The notes beneath the pieces were generated by a model. The model had not been told where the DNA came from, made no database searches, and saw only the letters and a list, made by a program, of their open reading frames with translations. DNA of 64,000 bases, from contig NZ_JAFAIX010000012.1 in the NCBI RefSeq assembly GCF_019236475.1, forward strand, positions 372,001 through 436,000, given 5' to 3'. Made by a program: the position numbers and the translations under genes. Below, in pieces: positions 1-7,435 of the stretch. Every line of letters begins with the position of its first letter. Within the stretch, counting starts at the first letter, position 1. The DNA comes from Chitinophaga sp. GTDB taxonomy: Bacteria; Bacteroidota; Bacteroidia; Chitinophagales; Chitinophagaceae.

Positions 1-57
1 CATCATCTCGCTGATAATCTGCAAATCCAGTTTGTCAATATTCAAATTGTGGCTCAT
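1..57 (-). CDS. Lrp/AsnC family transcriptional regulator (N-terminal 19 codons only)
   Basis: The reverse strand starts with ATG and reads MSHNLNIDKLDLQIISEMM before leaving the window at its left edge. The pattern 'LDxxDxxIIxxM' is how the winged HTH of Lrp/AsnC (feast/famine) regulators begins, so this is most likely such a DNA-binding regulator, truncated by the window. The region upstream of its start (58-237) is very AT-rich. The family call rests on only 19 residues. Confidence 0.6.
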   Translation of the reverse strand, partial: MSHNLNIDKLDLQIISEMM

Positions 58-237
58 TTTTACAATTTGTTTTTGAATGTTTTAAAGTTATATGCAAATA
101 TTTAAAAAATATCGAAAATTCAAAAATTTTTCTTAAAAAATTTGCAAGAAACACCCTTTCTCTTTAGATTTGCATCATAATCATTACTCAAAAGACAGTT
201 AAAAAGTAATTGCTATCGTATTGATTATCATACACTT
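58..237. other. AT-rich intergenic spacer
   Basis: No open reading frame is supported here. The stretch is strongly AT-rich with runs of A and T. It probably holds the promoters for the leftward Lrp/AsnC gene and for the rightward tRNA-like RNA. No full TTTG-N19-TAnnTTTG promoter was found; 'TACACTTTG' at 231-239 is one base too long for a -7 box and overlaps the RNA's 5' end. Confidence 0.4.
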
Positions 238-380
238 TGTGGGATGATGAAACTGGCAGACATGCCCTCTTGTCTCGGGGGTGGGGATCACAGGATAAAC
301 GTAGTATAATTGGGTTGACCACTAATCTTACTTGTGCTATGGCTAACTGCCTCGTGGAGGTTCGAATCCTTCTCCTACAG
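238..380 (+). ncRNA. tRNA-like RNA with an oversized variable region
   Basis: A cloverleaf can be drawn by hand. The acceptor stem pairs 238-244 with 373-379 (7 bp, one G-U). The D arm has ATG 247-249 paired with CAT 261-263 around a Leu-type loop holding GG. The anticodon stem pairs 265-269 with 277-281 around loop TTGTCTC. The T arm pairs 356-360 with 368-372 around loop TTCGAAT. Between anticodon and T arms lie 74 nt (282-355) instead of the usual 4-20, which can form a long hairpin including 289-294 with 331-336. The formal anticodon is GTC, yet the D arm and long variable region resemble Leu/Ser tRNAs, and position 37 is T rather than a purine. No CCA is encoded. A strong terminator follows. 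It could be a divergent tRNA, a tRNA pseudogene or a tRNA-mimicking regulatory RNA. Confidence 0.55.
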
Positions 381-397
381 CTGAATTGGTTTAAAGA

Positions 398-427
398 GTC
401 CGTGGACTAGGTCCACGGGCTTTTTTT
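398..427 (+). terminator. Rho-independent terminator after the tRNA-like RNA
   Basis: A 10-bp stem (398-407 with 411-420, core CCGTGGAC/GTCCACGG) has a TAG loop and is followed directly by seven T residues at 421-427. It lies 18 nt after the tRNA-like acceptor end, so it probably ends that transcript. Confidence 0.85.
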
Positions 428-433
428 ATGCCC

Positions 434-564
434 TTTTCACGCAAAGGACGCGATGGAGCAAAGGGCGCAAAGATTTGAAATGTATAGGTAGACACGGTTT
501 CCCCCATCATTCTCTTCATATATCTCCTTAGCGGCCTCCTCTCCTTTGCGTCTTTGCGAGAAAA
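434..564. repeat. Dispersed 'cgcaaag' inverted-repeat element
   Basis: The left arm (about 434-472) carries CACGCAAAGGACGC and further CGCAAAG units. The right arm (about 527-564) carries the inverse, CTTTGCGTCTTTGCGAG. Such elements are common in Bacteroidota and some cyanobacteria and often yield spurious peptides of the 'FSRKDAKxxR' type, as the reverse-strand frame does here. The element ends seven bases before the trmB -7 box. No function is claimed. Confidence 0.7.
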
Positions 565-570
565 CAATCG

Positions 571-578
571 TACTTTTG
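571..578 (+). promoter_or_regulatory. Predicted -7 promoter element of trmB
   Basis: TACTTTTG matches the Bacteroidota -7 consensus TAnnTTTG. A TTTG at 545-548, inside the right arm of the repeat element, lies 22 nt upstream and could serve as the -33 box. The start codon at 586 is so close that the mRNA would be nearly leaderless. Confidence 0.5.
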
Positions 579-585
579 CGGCCAA

Positions 586-1293
586 ATGGGACAAAAAAAA
601 TTACAACGATTCGCTGAAATAGAAACTTTCCCTAATGTGTTAATATACCCGGAAGGGATGCAGGGAAAATGGCATGAATTCTTTCATAACAATCACCCGG
701 TAACACTGGAACTGGCCTGCGGTAAAGGAGACTATACGGTAGGTATGGCCCGCATGTTCCCGGAAAGAAATATTGTAGGCGTAGACCTGAAAGGGAACCG
801 TATCTGGAGAGGCGCCAAAACAGCACTGGACAATAAACTGAACAATGCTGCCTTCCTCCGTACTCAGATCGATAAACTCAATAACTATTTCGCCCCAGGT
901 GAAATAGGTGAAATCTGGATCACTTTCCCGGATCCATTCCTCCGTCAGTCCAAATCCAAGAAAAGACTGACCCATCCTAAATTCCTACAGTTATACCAAC
1001 CATTGCTGGCTCCAGGCGCTACCATCAACCTGAAAACAGATTCTGCTGAACTCTATGAGTTCACCAAAATGGTGATTGAATATACCGGATGTACCGTACT
1101 GGAGAATATTCCTGATGTATATGCCATGCCGGAAGTGCCTGCACTCCTGCAAATCCAGACGCACTACGAAAAAATGCACCTGGCCGATGGTCGAACTATC
1201 CGTTATATTAAATTCCAGTTGCCTGCCGCTCCATTGGACTGGCGCAGCATTAACCTGCCCTCCGATGAAGCAGCCGTTAGTGGAGAATATTGA
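586..1293 (+). CDS. trmB: tRNA (guanine-N7-)-methyltransferase
   Basis: TrmB uses S-adenosylmethionine to make m7G46 in the variable loop of tRNAs. The 235-residue protein is of normal family length. It shows the SAM-binding glycine motif ELACGKGDY near residues 42-50, the family signature FPDPF near residue 113 followed by a basic KSKKR stretch, and NLKTD near residue 148. ATG at 586 follows a good -7 promoter element. The 3' end overlaps the next small gene by 29 nt in another frame, suggesting translational coupling. Clear family assignment. Confidence 0.95.
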   Translation: MGQKKLQRFAEIETFPNVLIYPEGMQGKWHEFFHNNHPVTLELACGKGDYTVGMARMFPERNIVGVDLKGNRIWRGAKTALDNKLNNAAFLRTQIDKLNNYFAPGEIGEIWITFPDPFLRQSKSKKRLTHPKFLQLYQPLLAPGATINLKTDSAELYEFTKMVIEYTGCTVLENIPDVYAMPEVPALLQIQTHYEKMHLADGRTIRYIKFQLPAAPLDWRSINLPSDEAAVSGEY

Positions 1294-1474
1294 TTTCTAT
1301 TATAACGAACAAGGTTATATGGTCTTTACTGAAAAGTTTCACCTAGACCGCGGTTCCTGCTGTGGTAATGGCTGCAGACATTGCCCATATGATTTCGAAA
1401 ACGTGCGCGAACCCAAGAAATCCGCACTCCTGGCTAAAAGACAGGAAGATAAAAATACAAAGGACGAGAGATAG
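1265..1474 (+). CDS. DUF5522 family small Cys-rich protein
   Basis: This 69-residue protein of unknown function contains a compact cysteine cluster, CCGNGCRHCPYDF, with four cysteines near residues 34-41, plus an N-terminal 'YYNEQGYMVFTEKFHLDRG' block. This pattern is typical of the short DUF5522 proteins of Bacteroidota. The cysteines could bind a metal, but no function is established. The chosen ATG at 1265 lies inside the end of trmB; the frame is open further upstream, but that part only mirrors trmB. Co-transcription with trmB is likely. Confidence 0.8.
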   Translation: MKQPLVENIDFYYNEQGYMVFTEKFHLDRGSCCGNGCRHCPYDFENVREPKKSALLAKRQEDKNTKDER

Positions 1475-1606
1475 TTGCTACCTAAGCAACTATCGTCTCC
1501 CTAAATCATTACCCACTCCCGAAAAAACACCCTCCCAAAAACTGAAATGTGCCACTAAGTTCATAGCTTGTGAACCATTGACACGCTTTCCCCATTAACT
1601 TTACGT

Positions 1607-2050
1607 ATGACGATACTTAAACTGAAACTGGACCAGGATCAATTGGTGGAAGACTTCTTCGACAGCTCTCACCTGATAGGTATTGCCTCCACTGCCCGCG
1701 ATTACCAACTCTGCTGGCAGATTAACCGTCATTTGCATACCAACTTCCGGATTAATAACTCCCTGGAAATTACCTTGTCCAAAAAAAGCAGGTCTTATCA
1801 TTTCCCGGTTTTTGATTTCCATGAAGCTACCAATGCAGTGATTCACTACTGCTATAACAACCACTGCCAAGCCGAATTCCTGCTACCAGAGCTGAAACAA
1901 ATCCACTATCTCTGGATGATTAAAGGAGACTATTACCAACTTGGCGATGTAAAAAAAATAGTAGAGGAATTACGTAATGTTCCGCAAGTACAATTAGTAT
2001 CTTTACTAGATATCCGGGAAATAAAAAATAAGATGAACCTCATTTTTTAG
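1607..2050 (+). CDS. IPExxxVDY family protein
   Basis: 147 residues, function unknown. It fits the Bacteroidota-specific IPExxxVDY family in length and layout: an N-terminal 'LKLDxDxxxDFF' segment, a central strand-rich part, and a C-terminal 'LLPELKQIHYLWMIKGDYY' block where the family has IPExxxVDY. Here the signature is degenerate (LPELKQIHY), so this is a divergent member. A TAACTTTA sequence just before the start could be a -7 promoter element. No signal peptide or membrane segment is visible; presumably cytoplasmic. Confidence 0.75.
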   Translation: MTILKLKLDQDQLVEDFFDSSHLIGIASTARDYQLCWQINRHLHTNFRINNSLEITLSKKSRSYHFPVFDFHEATNAVIHYCYNNHCQAEFLLPELKQIHYLWMIKGDYYQLGDVKKIVEELRNVPQVQLVSLLDIREIKNKMNLIF

Positions 2051-2122
2051 ACAGGCAGTTTCCAAAATAATTTAACCAGTCCTCATCGAAAAGCTCATCT
2101 GTATTATTAAAAATCTCCTCTT

Positions 2123-2353
2123 ATGTGGGAAGAAAAAGATAATCAATTACACCGGGCGTTTACATTCAAGGACTTCCGGGAGGCTTTTGCCTTTATGACG
2201 AAAGTGGCGCTGCTGGCCGAAAAGATGGACCACCATCCTTACTGGACCAACGTGTATAACAAGGTGGATATCTATCTGAATACACATTCGGCTGGCTATA
2301 CTGTTACTGACCGTGATAAAAAAATGGCAGCAACCATAGACCAATTATTATAG
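2123..2353 (+). CDS. 4a-hydroxytetrahydrobiopterin dehydratase (PCD/DCoH)
   Basis: This 76-residue protein would dehydrate 4a-hydroxytetrahydrobiopterin during recycling of the pterin cofactor of aromatic amino acid hydroxylases. It has the family hallmarks: F-x-F-x-x-F-x-x-A-x-x-F near residues 13-25, the catalytic HHP at about residues 37-39 followed by YWTNVYNKVDI, and TH plus G-x-T-x-x-D near the C-terminus. The length suits a compact PCD. No hydroxylase gene lies nearby, so its partner is encoded elsewhere. Confidence 0.9.
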   Translation: MWEEKDNQLHRAFTFKDFREAFAFMTKVALLAEKMDHHPYWTNVYNKVDIYLNTHSAGYTVTDRDKKMAATIDQLL

Positions 2354-2372
2354 ATACCTTATACGCCACTTT

Positions 2373-4460
2373 GTGAAGCGCATTTTGCTAATGCTGCTGG
2401 TTTTTTGCTTTACAGCCCCAGCATCCCTTGCCAACAACAGGACATCCCTGCCTGATACACTCACGATTGAAGCATCTACTGCTCCCATCGTAGCAGACAT
2501 GCGTCCTTATACCACTGCCCTCGAGGACGTTACCGGCTCCATGACGATCAGCCAGGTAATACACCAATCCTTCAGCCCGAATAAGGAAATATATCATGCC
2601 AATCCCAGGAATAATAAACGCCAGAATAACTGCTGGTTGCGGTTTATCATTCACAACCCAGGGAACAACATGGCTAGCTGGCTCCTCTTTTCAGGATGGC
2701 ACGACTTCATGTACTGGTACGTACAAGCCCCCGAGGATACGCCCCAACTCCTCATGCAAACAGGTCTTATGCTCGATCGCGGAGGCGTGGAAAGATGGAA
2801 CCATTACGCGTTTGCGGCCGAGGTGCCTGCACATTCTACGAGAACTTATTATCTCCATATCATCAATAAATCATTTAATGAAAGTCCGTTAATCCCTACC
2901 CTGTACAATACCAGCGCTTTTGTGAAATTCCAGAATACAGCGGAAGAAGGCTTTCGCCGAGACTCCGTTGTGATATTGGTTTTGCTGGGTATGCTGCTAG
3001 TGTTCTTCAGCATTTCCCTTATTAATTATATACAACTACCAGATCGTTCCTATCTATACTTCGCTTTATATATAGTGGGATTGATGCTGTTCTTTGCACT
3101 ACGACTGGAAAGTAAGCCTTATCAACTGTCGTTCTTTCATCGCTGGCCCATGTTGAAATACTACTGGAATATTCCTGCGCTGTTGTTTTGTTTTTACCTG
3201 ATGTACTTATTGTTTGGTAGTACATTTCTTAATCTGAAATCGCGCTATCCCTTTATGGCACGGGTTTTCACCTGGGTGGCAGCCGCAGTAGGTGGATTGA
3301 TTATTATATGTATCTATTGCATCGCAGAAGAACAGTATCACCTGCCTACTATTATTTATGGATACGTATACTTTGGTACGCTCCTACCCTTATTAATCAT
3401 GTTTATCGCACTAGCCAGACGTTCCCAACATCATCCACTGGTGCGCTTTTTCCTACTCGGATCCGTTTGTCTTTACCTGGCATGTTTGGGTTCATTTTTG
3501 ATTCACGTGCATCCGTTAGGGTTAGTAGGCGCATTGGAAGAATTATCTGCTCCTACCCTATTGCTGATCGGTGGAATCCTGCTACAGGCCATGTTTGTAT
3601 TGGCAGGACTCAGTTACAGAAATAAGTTGGTGCATATGGAAAGAACCCGTACGCAGGAAATGTTGATCAAACAGCTCAATAAAAATAAAGAGCTACAACG
3701 CAAGCTGAATGAGCAACTCGAAGAACTTGTAAAGGAACAGACCACTGAAATCCTTCGTAAAAAACAAGAACTCGAAGAACAAAGAAAGATACAACTGGAA
3801 ACAGAATACGTTAAGAAACTGACGGAAATAGAACTGAAAGCCATCAGGGCACAGATAAATCCACATTTCATTTTTAACTGTCTGAACTCTATTCAGTTGT
3901 TTGTAATGCAGCGCGACTTTGAGTATGCGCAGAAATACCTGTCTGATTTCTCTTACCTGATTCGTAAGACATTGGATTTTTCCAGAAGAAATTTTATTTC
4001 GTTGGCGGATGAAATTACTTATCTTAATACCTACCTGGGATTAGAAAGGATGCGTTTTGAAAACCGCATGGAATATGAGGTAGTGGTGGATCCTGGAATT
4101 GCTACTGCAGAGCTAGAAATACCAGCCATGTTATTACAGCCATATGTTGAGAATGCCGTTAAGCATGGTATGACTAATCCCAAACAGGCTACAGGCAAGC
4201 TATCTGTTAGGTTTCGGCAGGTGGCATCAGATATGTTAGAATGCATCGTCGAAGATAATGGAATAGGTATAAGTAGATCCCGTGCGCTCCGTACACTACC
4301 CCAACATCATCAGTCCTCCGGAATGGAAATCAGTCAGAACCGGGCCGACTTGCTGAACAAGATGTACAACACGGAGATCCAAATAGAAATTATTGATAAG
4401 TTCCTCAAAGACGATGAAGACAGCGGTACACTCGTTATCATTCTTATCCCTCAGTTGTAA
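2373..4460 (+). CDS. 7TMR-DISM sensor histidine kinase (LytS/YehU-type kinase domain)
   Basis: A 695-residue membrane sensor kinase. In order: a signal peptide (about 1-20), a periplasmic beta-rich 7TMR-DISMED2-type domain (about 25-190), seven hydrophobic helices (about 195-420), a charged coiled coil (about 425-490), and a His_kinase/HATPase pair. The phosphoacceptor block is AQINPHFIFNCLNSIQ near residue 493; the ATP-binding N box is PYVENAVKHG and the G box EDNGIG. The start codon is GTG. A LytTR response regulator follows after 30 nt, the standard pairing for this kinase class. The ligand is unknown; DISMED2 domains are thought to bind carbohydrates or other small molecules. Confidence 0.88.
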   Translation: MKRILLMLLVFCFTAPASLANNRTSLPDTLTIEASTAPIVADMRPYTTALEDVTGSMTISQVIHQSFSPNKEIYHANPRNNKRQNNCWLRFIIHNPGNNMASWLLFSGWHDFMYWYVQAPEDTPQLLMQTGLMLDRGGVERWNHYAFAAEVPAHSTRTYYLHIINKSFNESPLIPTLYNTSAFVKFQNTAEEGFRRDSVVILVLLGMLLVFFSISLINYIQLPDRSYLYFALYIVGLMLFFALRLESKPYQLSFFHRWPMLKYYWNIPALLFCFYLMYLLFGSTFLNLKSRYPFMARVFTWVAAAVGGLIIICIYCIAEEQYHLPTIIYGYVYFGTLLPLLIMFIALARRSQHHPLVRFFLLGSVCLYLACLGSFLIHVHPLGLVGALEELSAPTLLLIGGILLQAMFVLAGLSYRNKLVHMERTRTQEMLIKQLNKNKELQRKLNEQLEELVKEQTTEILRKKQELEEQRKIQLETEYVKKLTEIELKAIRAQINPHFIFNCLNSIQLFVMQRDFEYAQKYLSDFSYLIRKTLDFSRRNFISLADEITYLNTYLGLERMRFENRMEYEVVVDPGIATAELEIPAMLLQPYVENAVKHGMTNPKQATGKLSVRFRQVASDMLECIVEDNGIGISRSRALRTLPQHHQSSGMEISQNRADLLNKMYNTEIQIEIIDKFLKDDEDSGTLVIILIPQL

Positions 4461-4490
4461 GTCGAGCGATTCAATTTAAAGCACTCTGTT

Positions 4491-5237
4491 ATGATTAAGG
4501 CAATTATCATTGATGATGAAAGAAACAGCAGGGATATTATTGCCCTAATGCTGGCTAAATACTGTCCGTTTGTAACGATTGCCGATATGGCTTCTGATTG
4601 TGCAGATGGGATAGAGAAGATTCGCCTTCACCAACCGCAGCTTGTTTTCCTGGATCTTGAAATGCCCGACGGTATTGGATTTGACATACTTACAGGTACG
4701 CAGGCAGCTATTCCTTTTGAAGCCATATTTGTAACCGCCTTTGAGAAAAAGTTCCTGCATATTATTCGTTTCAGTGAAATAGAACTCATCCTGAAGCCTA
4801 TTGATAAAGAAAGTTTACTACAAGCTGTAAATGCAGTATCAGCAAGGATTTCCGCGGGGAGTAGCACCAAGCGTTACGAAGTATTGATGCAAAACTTCAA
4901 TTACAATCAAGCTACGGACTGGCAGATGATTGTTCTGGATCAGGAACAGGCAGAACATATCATATCTATATCTGATATTAACTATTTTGAAGCGGTAGAT
5001 GAGTTTACTGTTTTTTATATGGGAGACGGCCAGTCCATCAATGCTGCAGCGGGTTTTCGGTATTATTTGGAGCTGTTTGCCGGACTGCGGTTTTATCAGT
5101 TAAATAATTCCCAAATGGTGCAACTCGCCGCTGTGAGCCGGATTTCCAGCGATGGTAGTAAGGTAATCTTACGAAATGGGGCCACTTTAGAGATCACGGA
5201 AAGAAGAAAAAAAGACCTGATATTACGCTTACAGTGA
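4491..5237 (+). CDS. LytTR-family response regulator
   Basis: 248 residues with an N-terminal receiver domain and a C-terminal LytTR DNA-binding domain. The receiver has acidic DDE near residues 8-10, phosphoacceptor Asp in FLDLEMPDG near 56, and the conserved Lys in LKPI. The LytTR part (about 140-248) shows the strand-rich 'ISDINYFEAVDEFTVFY' and 'FYQLNNSQMVQLAAV' pattern. It lies directly downstream of the DISM/LytS-type kinase and is almost certainly its phosphorylation target. Regulated genes are not evident, though the porin-like gene downstream is a candidate. Confidence 0.9.
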   Translation: MIKAIIIDDERNSRDIIALMLAKYCPFVTIADMASDCADGIEKIRLHQPQLVFLDLEMPDGIGFDILTGTQAAIPFEAIFVTAFEKKFLHIIRFSEIELILKPIDKESLLQAVNAVSARISAGSSTKRYEVLMQNFNYNQATDWQMIVLDQEQAEHIISISDINYFEAVDEFTVFYMGDGQSINAAAGFRYYLELFAGLRFYQLNNSQMVQLAAVSRISSDGSKVILRNGATLEITERRKKDLILRLQ

Positions 5238-5365
5238 ATATGACACGTTCCTGAGAATACCCCAAAACACTCTCCCAGACATTATTTCCGCACTTTTTGA
5301 CCCCTGTAAAAGATTAAAATAATACAAGTGCGCGAAGGATACGTAACAATTTCTTAACAAAAAAA

Positions 5366-5396
5366 TTTGGTTGAATCTGTTTTGCTCGTACATTTG
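5366..5396 (+). promoter_or_regulatory. Bacteroidota-type promoter of the beta-barrel gene
   Basis: TTTG at 5366-5369, exactly 19 nt of spacer, then TACATTTG at 5389-5396. This matches the -33 TTTG / -7 TAnnTTTG consensus in full. The start codon is 137 nt beyond, giving a long 5' untranslated leader typical of abundant outer membrane protein mRNAs. Confidence 0.75.
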
Positions 5397-5532
5397 ACCT
5401 GTGAAACGAAAAAGTCAAATAGTCAGGTTTTAATATATAATCTGATTACAGTCAACCAGGATCGGCACGTAGGTATGTAGAAAAATTAAAGTTAGGAAGC
5501 ACAGTTTTAATGAATATTTAAATTAACGAAAG

Positions 5533-6138
5533 ATGAAAAAGTTGATTGTAATGGCCGCAGTTGCACTGTTCGGCACTCAAGTTGCAAAAGCACAGATCTC
5601 TAAAGGCGATATTTTACTGGGTGGTAACGTTAACGTTACAGCTCACTCCGACAAAGCAAAAGACGCTGACAAGAAAAACACTACTACCTCTTTTGGCATC
5701 AGCCCTAAAGTAGGTTATGCACTGAACAATAACTGGGTAGTGGGTGTGTTTGCAGGTACCAATTTCGGTTTTGCAAAAGATATTAATGACAACAAAGCAA
5801 AAACATTCTCTATTAACCCTGGTATCTTTGTTCGCAACTACCAAATGCTGGGTCAATCCAAATTCGCTTTCTTTGCTGAAGGTAATGCATCTTATGGTTT
5901 CGGTAGCACCAAACTCAACGATGTTAAACAAGGCAGCTTCAACTCATTCAATGTGAATGTTCAGCCAGGTATCGCTTACTTCGTAACCAAACGCTTCATG
6001 ATTGAAGGTATGTTCGGTGGCGCTAGCTACAACTGGAAACAAGACAAAAATGAATTGAGCGGTGCTAAACACAACTACAGCGACTTCAATTTTAACTTCA
6101 CCAACGAATTCGCACTGGGCGTAAACTTCAAGTTCTAG
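5533..6138 (+). CDS. Outer membrane beta-barrel protein (OmpA/opacity-like porin family)
   Basis: 201 residues with a clear Sec signal peptide (about 1-20, ending AKAQ). Alternating hydrophobic/aromatic strands follow, such as GYALNNNWVVGVFAGTNFGF and FMIEGMFGGASYNW, and the C-terminus ends in Phe (ALGVNFKF), as expected for BamA-assembled barrels. It probably forms a small eight-strand barrel in the outer membrane; the specific role is unknown. A strong promoter with a long leader lies upstream and a strong terminator downstream, so it is a monocistronic and probably well-expressed gene. Confidence 0.85.
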   Translation: MKKLIVMAAVALFGTQVAKAQISKGDILLGGNVNVTAHSDKAKDADKKNTTTSFGISPKVGYALNNNWVVGVFAGTNFGFAKDINDNKAKTFSINPGIFVRNYQMLGQSKFAFFAEGNASYGFGSTKLNDVKQGSFNSFNVNVQPGIAYFVTKRFMIEGMFGGASYNWKQDKNELSGAKHNYSDFNFNFTNEFALGVNFKF

Positions 6139-6180
6139 TAGTTTTCCATGTGACTTTATGTGAAAATTTTATGGTATAAA

Positions 6181-6212
6181 AAAGCCTTCCTGCAATGCAG
6201 GAAGGCTTTTTG
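6181..6212 (+). terminator. Rho-independent terminator of the beta-barrel gene
   Basis: The stem AGCCTTCCTGC/GCAGGAAGGCT with an AAT loop is flanked by A and T runs, so it could work in both directions. It follows the beta-barrel stop codon by about 45 nt. Confidence 0.85.
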
Positions 6213-6247
6213 TTTTAGGGCCTGCAGGCAATAAATAATCGCTATTT

Positions 6248-6287
6248 TTTACATAATTTGTAAATTTAAATTTACAAATTATGTAAA
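6248..6287. promoter_or_regulatory. Perfect 40-bp AT-rich palindrome, probable operator of the GNAT/HTH pair
   Basis: The 20-nt half TTTACATAATTTGTAAATTT is followed immediately by its exact reverse complement. It sits 33 nt before the GNAT start codon, where an autorepressing HTH protein would bind. A half-site-like ATTTACAAATTAT recurs at 7361-7373, just after the HTH gene. Cruciform formation is also possible. Confidence 0.65.
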
Positions 6288-6319
6288 TTTTCATATCTTT
6301 ATTACTCAATTTAATTGTC

Positions 6320-6787
6320 ATGTACATTGAAGATAAATTAACAGGCAAACGATTTGAAGTTGAGATTGAGAGAGTTACAGATAATGATTTCAATGTTATA
6401 AAAGAATTGGGTAGGTTTGAATTCGATTGGGATGAATTGAGAAATGATATTGTTTATAAGATAGTTCCAGTAGGTACCAATGATATGGAAGGACTTGTTG
6501 CTCTAATAGATCATCCTGAAGACGGCTTTTGCTTTATAGAAGTAAAATTAATAGAGTCCGCAAAGGAAAATGTTGGCGCTGATAAGAAGTATGATAGAGT
6601 AGCTGGAACGCTCCTCGCCTTCGCTTGTCGGGAAGCTTTTCGCAAAGGTTACTATGGCGCAGTATTTTTAATTCCTAAGACTAATTTGATTTCATACTAT
6701 ATGGAGAAATATGGTTTTAAGGATATAGGAAGAGGTCTCTGGTTGGATCTTGATTCCTCAATCGAATTAATAAGCAGATTTCAGTAA
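6320..6787 (+). CDS. GNAT-fold N-acetyltransferase-like protein, possible toxin partner
   Basis: 155 residues. The C-terminal half has a GNAT-like layout: a helix 'GTLLAFACREAFRKGYYG', a strand 'AVFLIPKT', then 'ISYYMEKYGFKDIGR', which resembles the acetyl-CoA-fold end of GNAT enzymes. The canonical acetyl-CoA P-loop Q/RxxGxG/A is not obvious; VAGTLLA occupies that place. The substrate is unknown. It forms a two-gene unit with the HTH gene 45 nt downstream, behind a 40-bp palindrome. GNAT plus DNA-binding pairs are often toxin-antitoxin systems, but a stand-alone modification enzyme is equally possible. Its low GC content contrasts with the neighbours. Confidence 0.6.
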   Translation: MYIEDKLTGKRFEVEIERVTDNDFNVIKELGRFEFDWDELRNDIVYKIVPVGTNDMEGLVALIDHPEDGFCFIEVKLIESAKENVGADKKYDRVAGTLLAFACREAFRKGYYGAVFLIPKTNLISYYMEKYGFKDIGRGLWLDLDSSIELISRFQ

Positions 6788-6832
6788 ATTAAGTTGAGAT
6801 TTGGGAAATCAATATAATACAGGAGGTTAATC

Positions 6833-7357
6833 ATGAAGCGCGAAAAAAAAATTAAGAAAATTTCTCTTGATGAAATGGCAGATGCCCACATTTTATCGGA
6901 GAAGATAAGTGAAAAAGAAAGAGCCGAAATTCTAAAGGAGTTTGGGGAAGAAAAGAAAAAGTCGCTTTCTAATTTATCCAATGAGCAAAGAATACTTGCA
7001 GCAATTCTTCAATTAAGATTTCAAATAGAGGATTATTTAAAAAAGAAAACATATAATAAAGAAGCAACTTTTAGTTTTTTCTTGAAAGAATATATTTCCC
7101 GGCTACAATTAAAGAATAAAGATTTCGCAGAGCAAATAGGAATGGAACCCTCTGAGTTAAGCCATCTCTTAAATAATCATAGAAAACCTAATGATAAAAT
7201 ATTAATTCGCTTAGAACTCCATTCCAATAAAAATATCGATGCTATTCTGTGGTATAAGGTTTTAGAAAGAGATAAAGAATATGAATTATTAACTAACTGT
7301 AGTCTCCGCGAAGAAGAAAAGCAGTATGTTAAACAATACTTCTCATCTTCCTGGTAG
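6833..7357 (+). CDS. HTH (Xre-like) DNA-binding protein, possible antitoxin
   Basis: 174 residues. The lysine- and glutamate-rich N-terminal half (about 1-75) is likely helical, possibly a partner-binding or dimerisation segment. The C-terminal part has an Xre/HigA-like HTH: 'LKNKDFAEQIGMEPSELSHLLNNHRKPN' near residues 97-124, followed by 'LIRLELHSNKNIDAILWYKVL'. AGGAGG at 6822-6827, a rare consensus Shine-Dalgarno in this window, precedes the ATG at 6833. Read with the upstream palindrome, it is probably an autoregulator and may neutralise the GNAT protein. The order is enzyme first, HTH second, as in higBA-like modules. Confidence 0.65.
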   Translation: MKREKKIKKISLDEMADAHILSEKISEKERAEILKEFGEEKKKSLSNLSNEQRILAAILQLRFQIEDYLKKKTYNKEATFSFFLKEYISRLQLKNKDFAEQIGMEPSELSHLLNNHRKPNDKILIRLELHSNKNIDAILWYKVLERDKEYELLTNCSLREEEKQYVKQYFSSSW

Positions 7358-7383
7358 CTATTTACAAATTATCACATCTCATA

Positions 7384-7416
7384 AAAAAAGCCCGATGCTA
7401 ACTGCATCGGGCTTTT
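7384..7416. terminator. Bidirectional terminator between the HTH gene and rho
   Basis: GCCCGATGC/GCATCGGGC stem with a TAACT loop, flanked by A7 and T4. It lies between convergent genes (HTH on plus, rho on minus) and can serve both. Confidence 0.85.
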
Positions 7417-7435
7417 CAATATCTGTATGTAATGA

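Noticed and set aside
391..594. Reverse-strand 67-codon frame with an 'FSRKDAKxR' peptide
   Set aside because: It is the read-through of the dispersed 'cgcaaag' inverted-repeat element and the terminator; such peptides recur wherever the repeat does and are not proteins.
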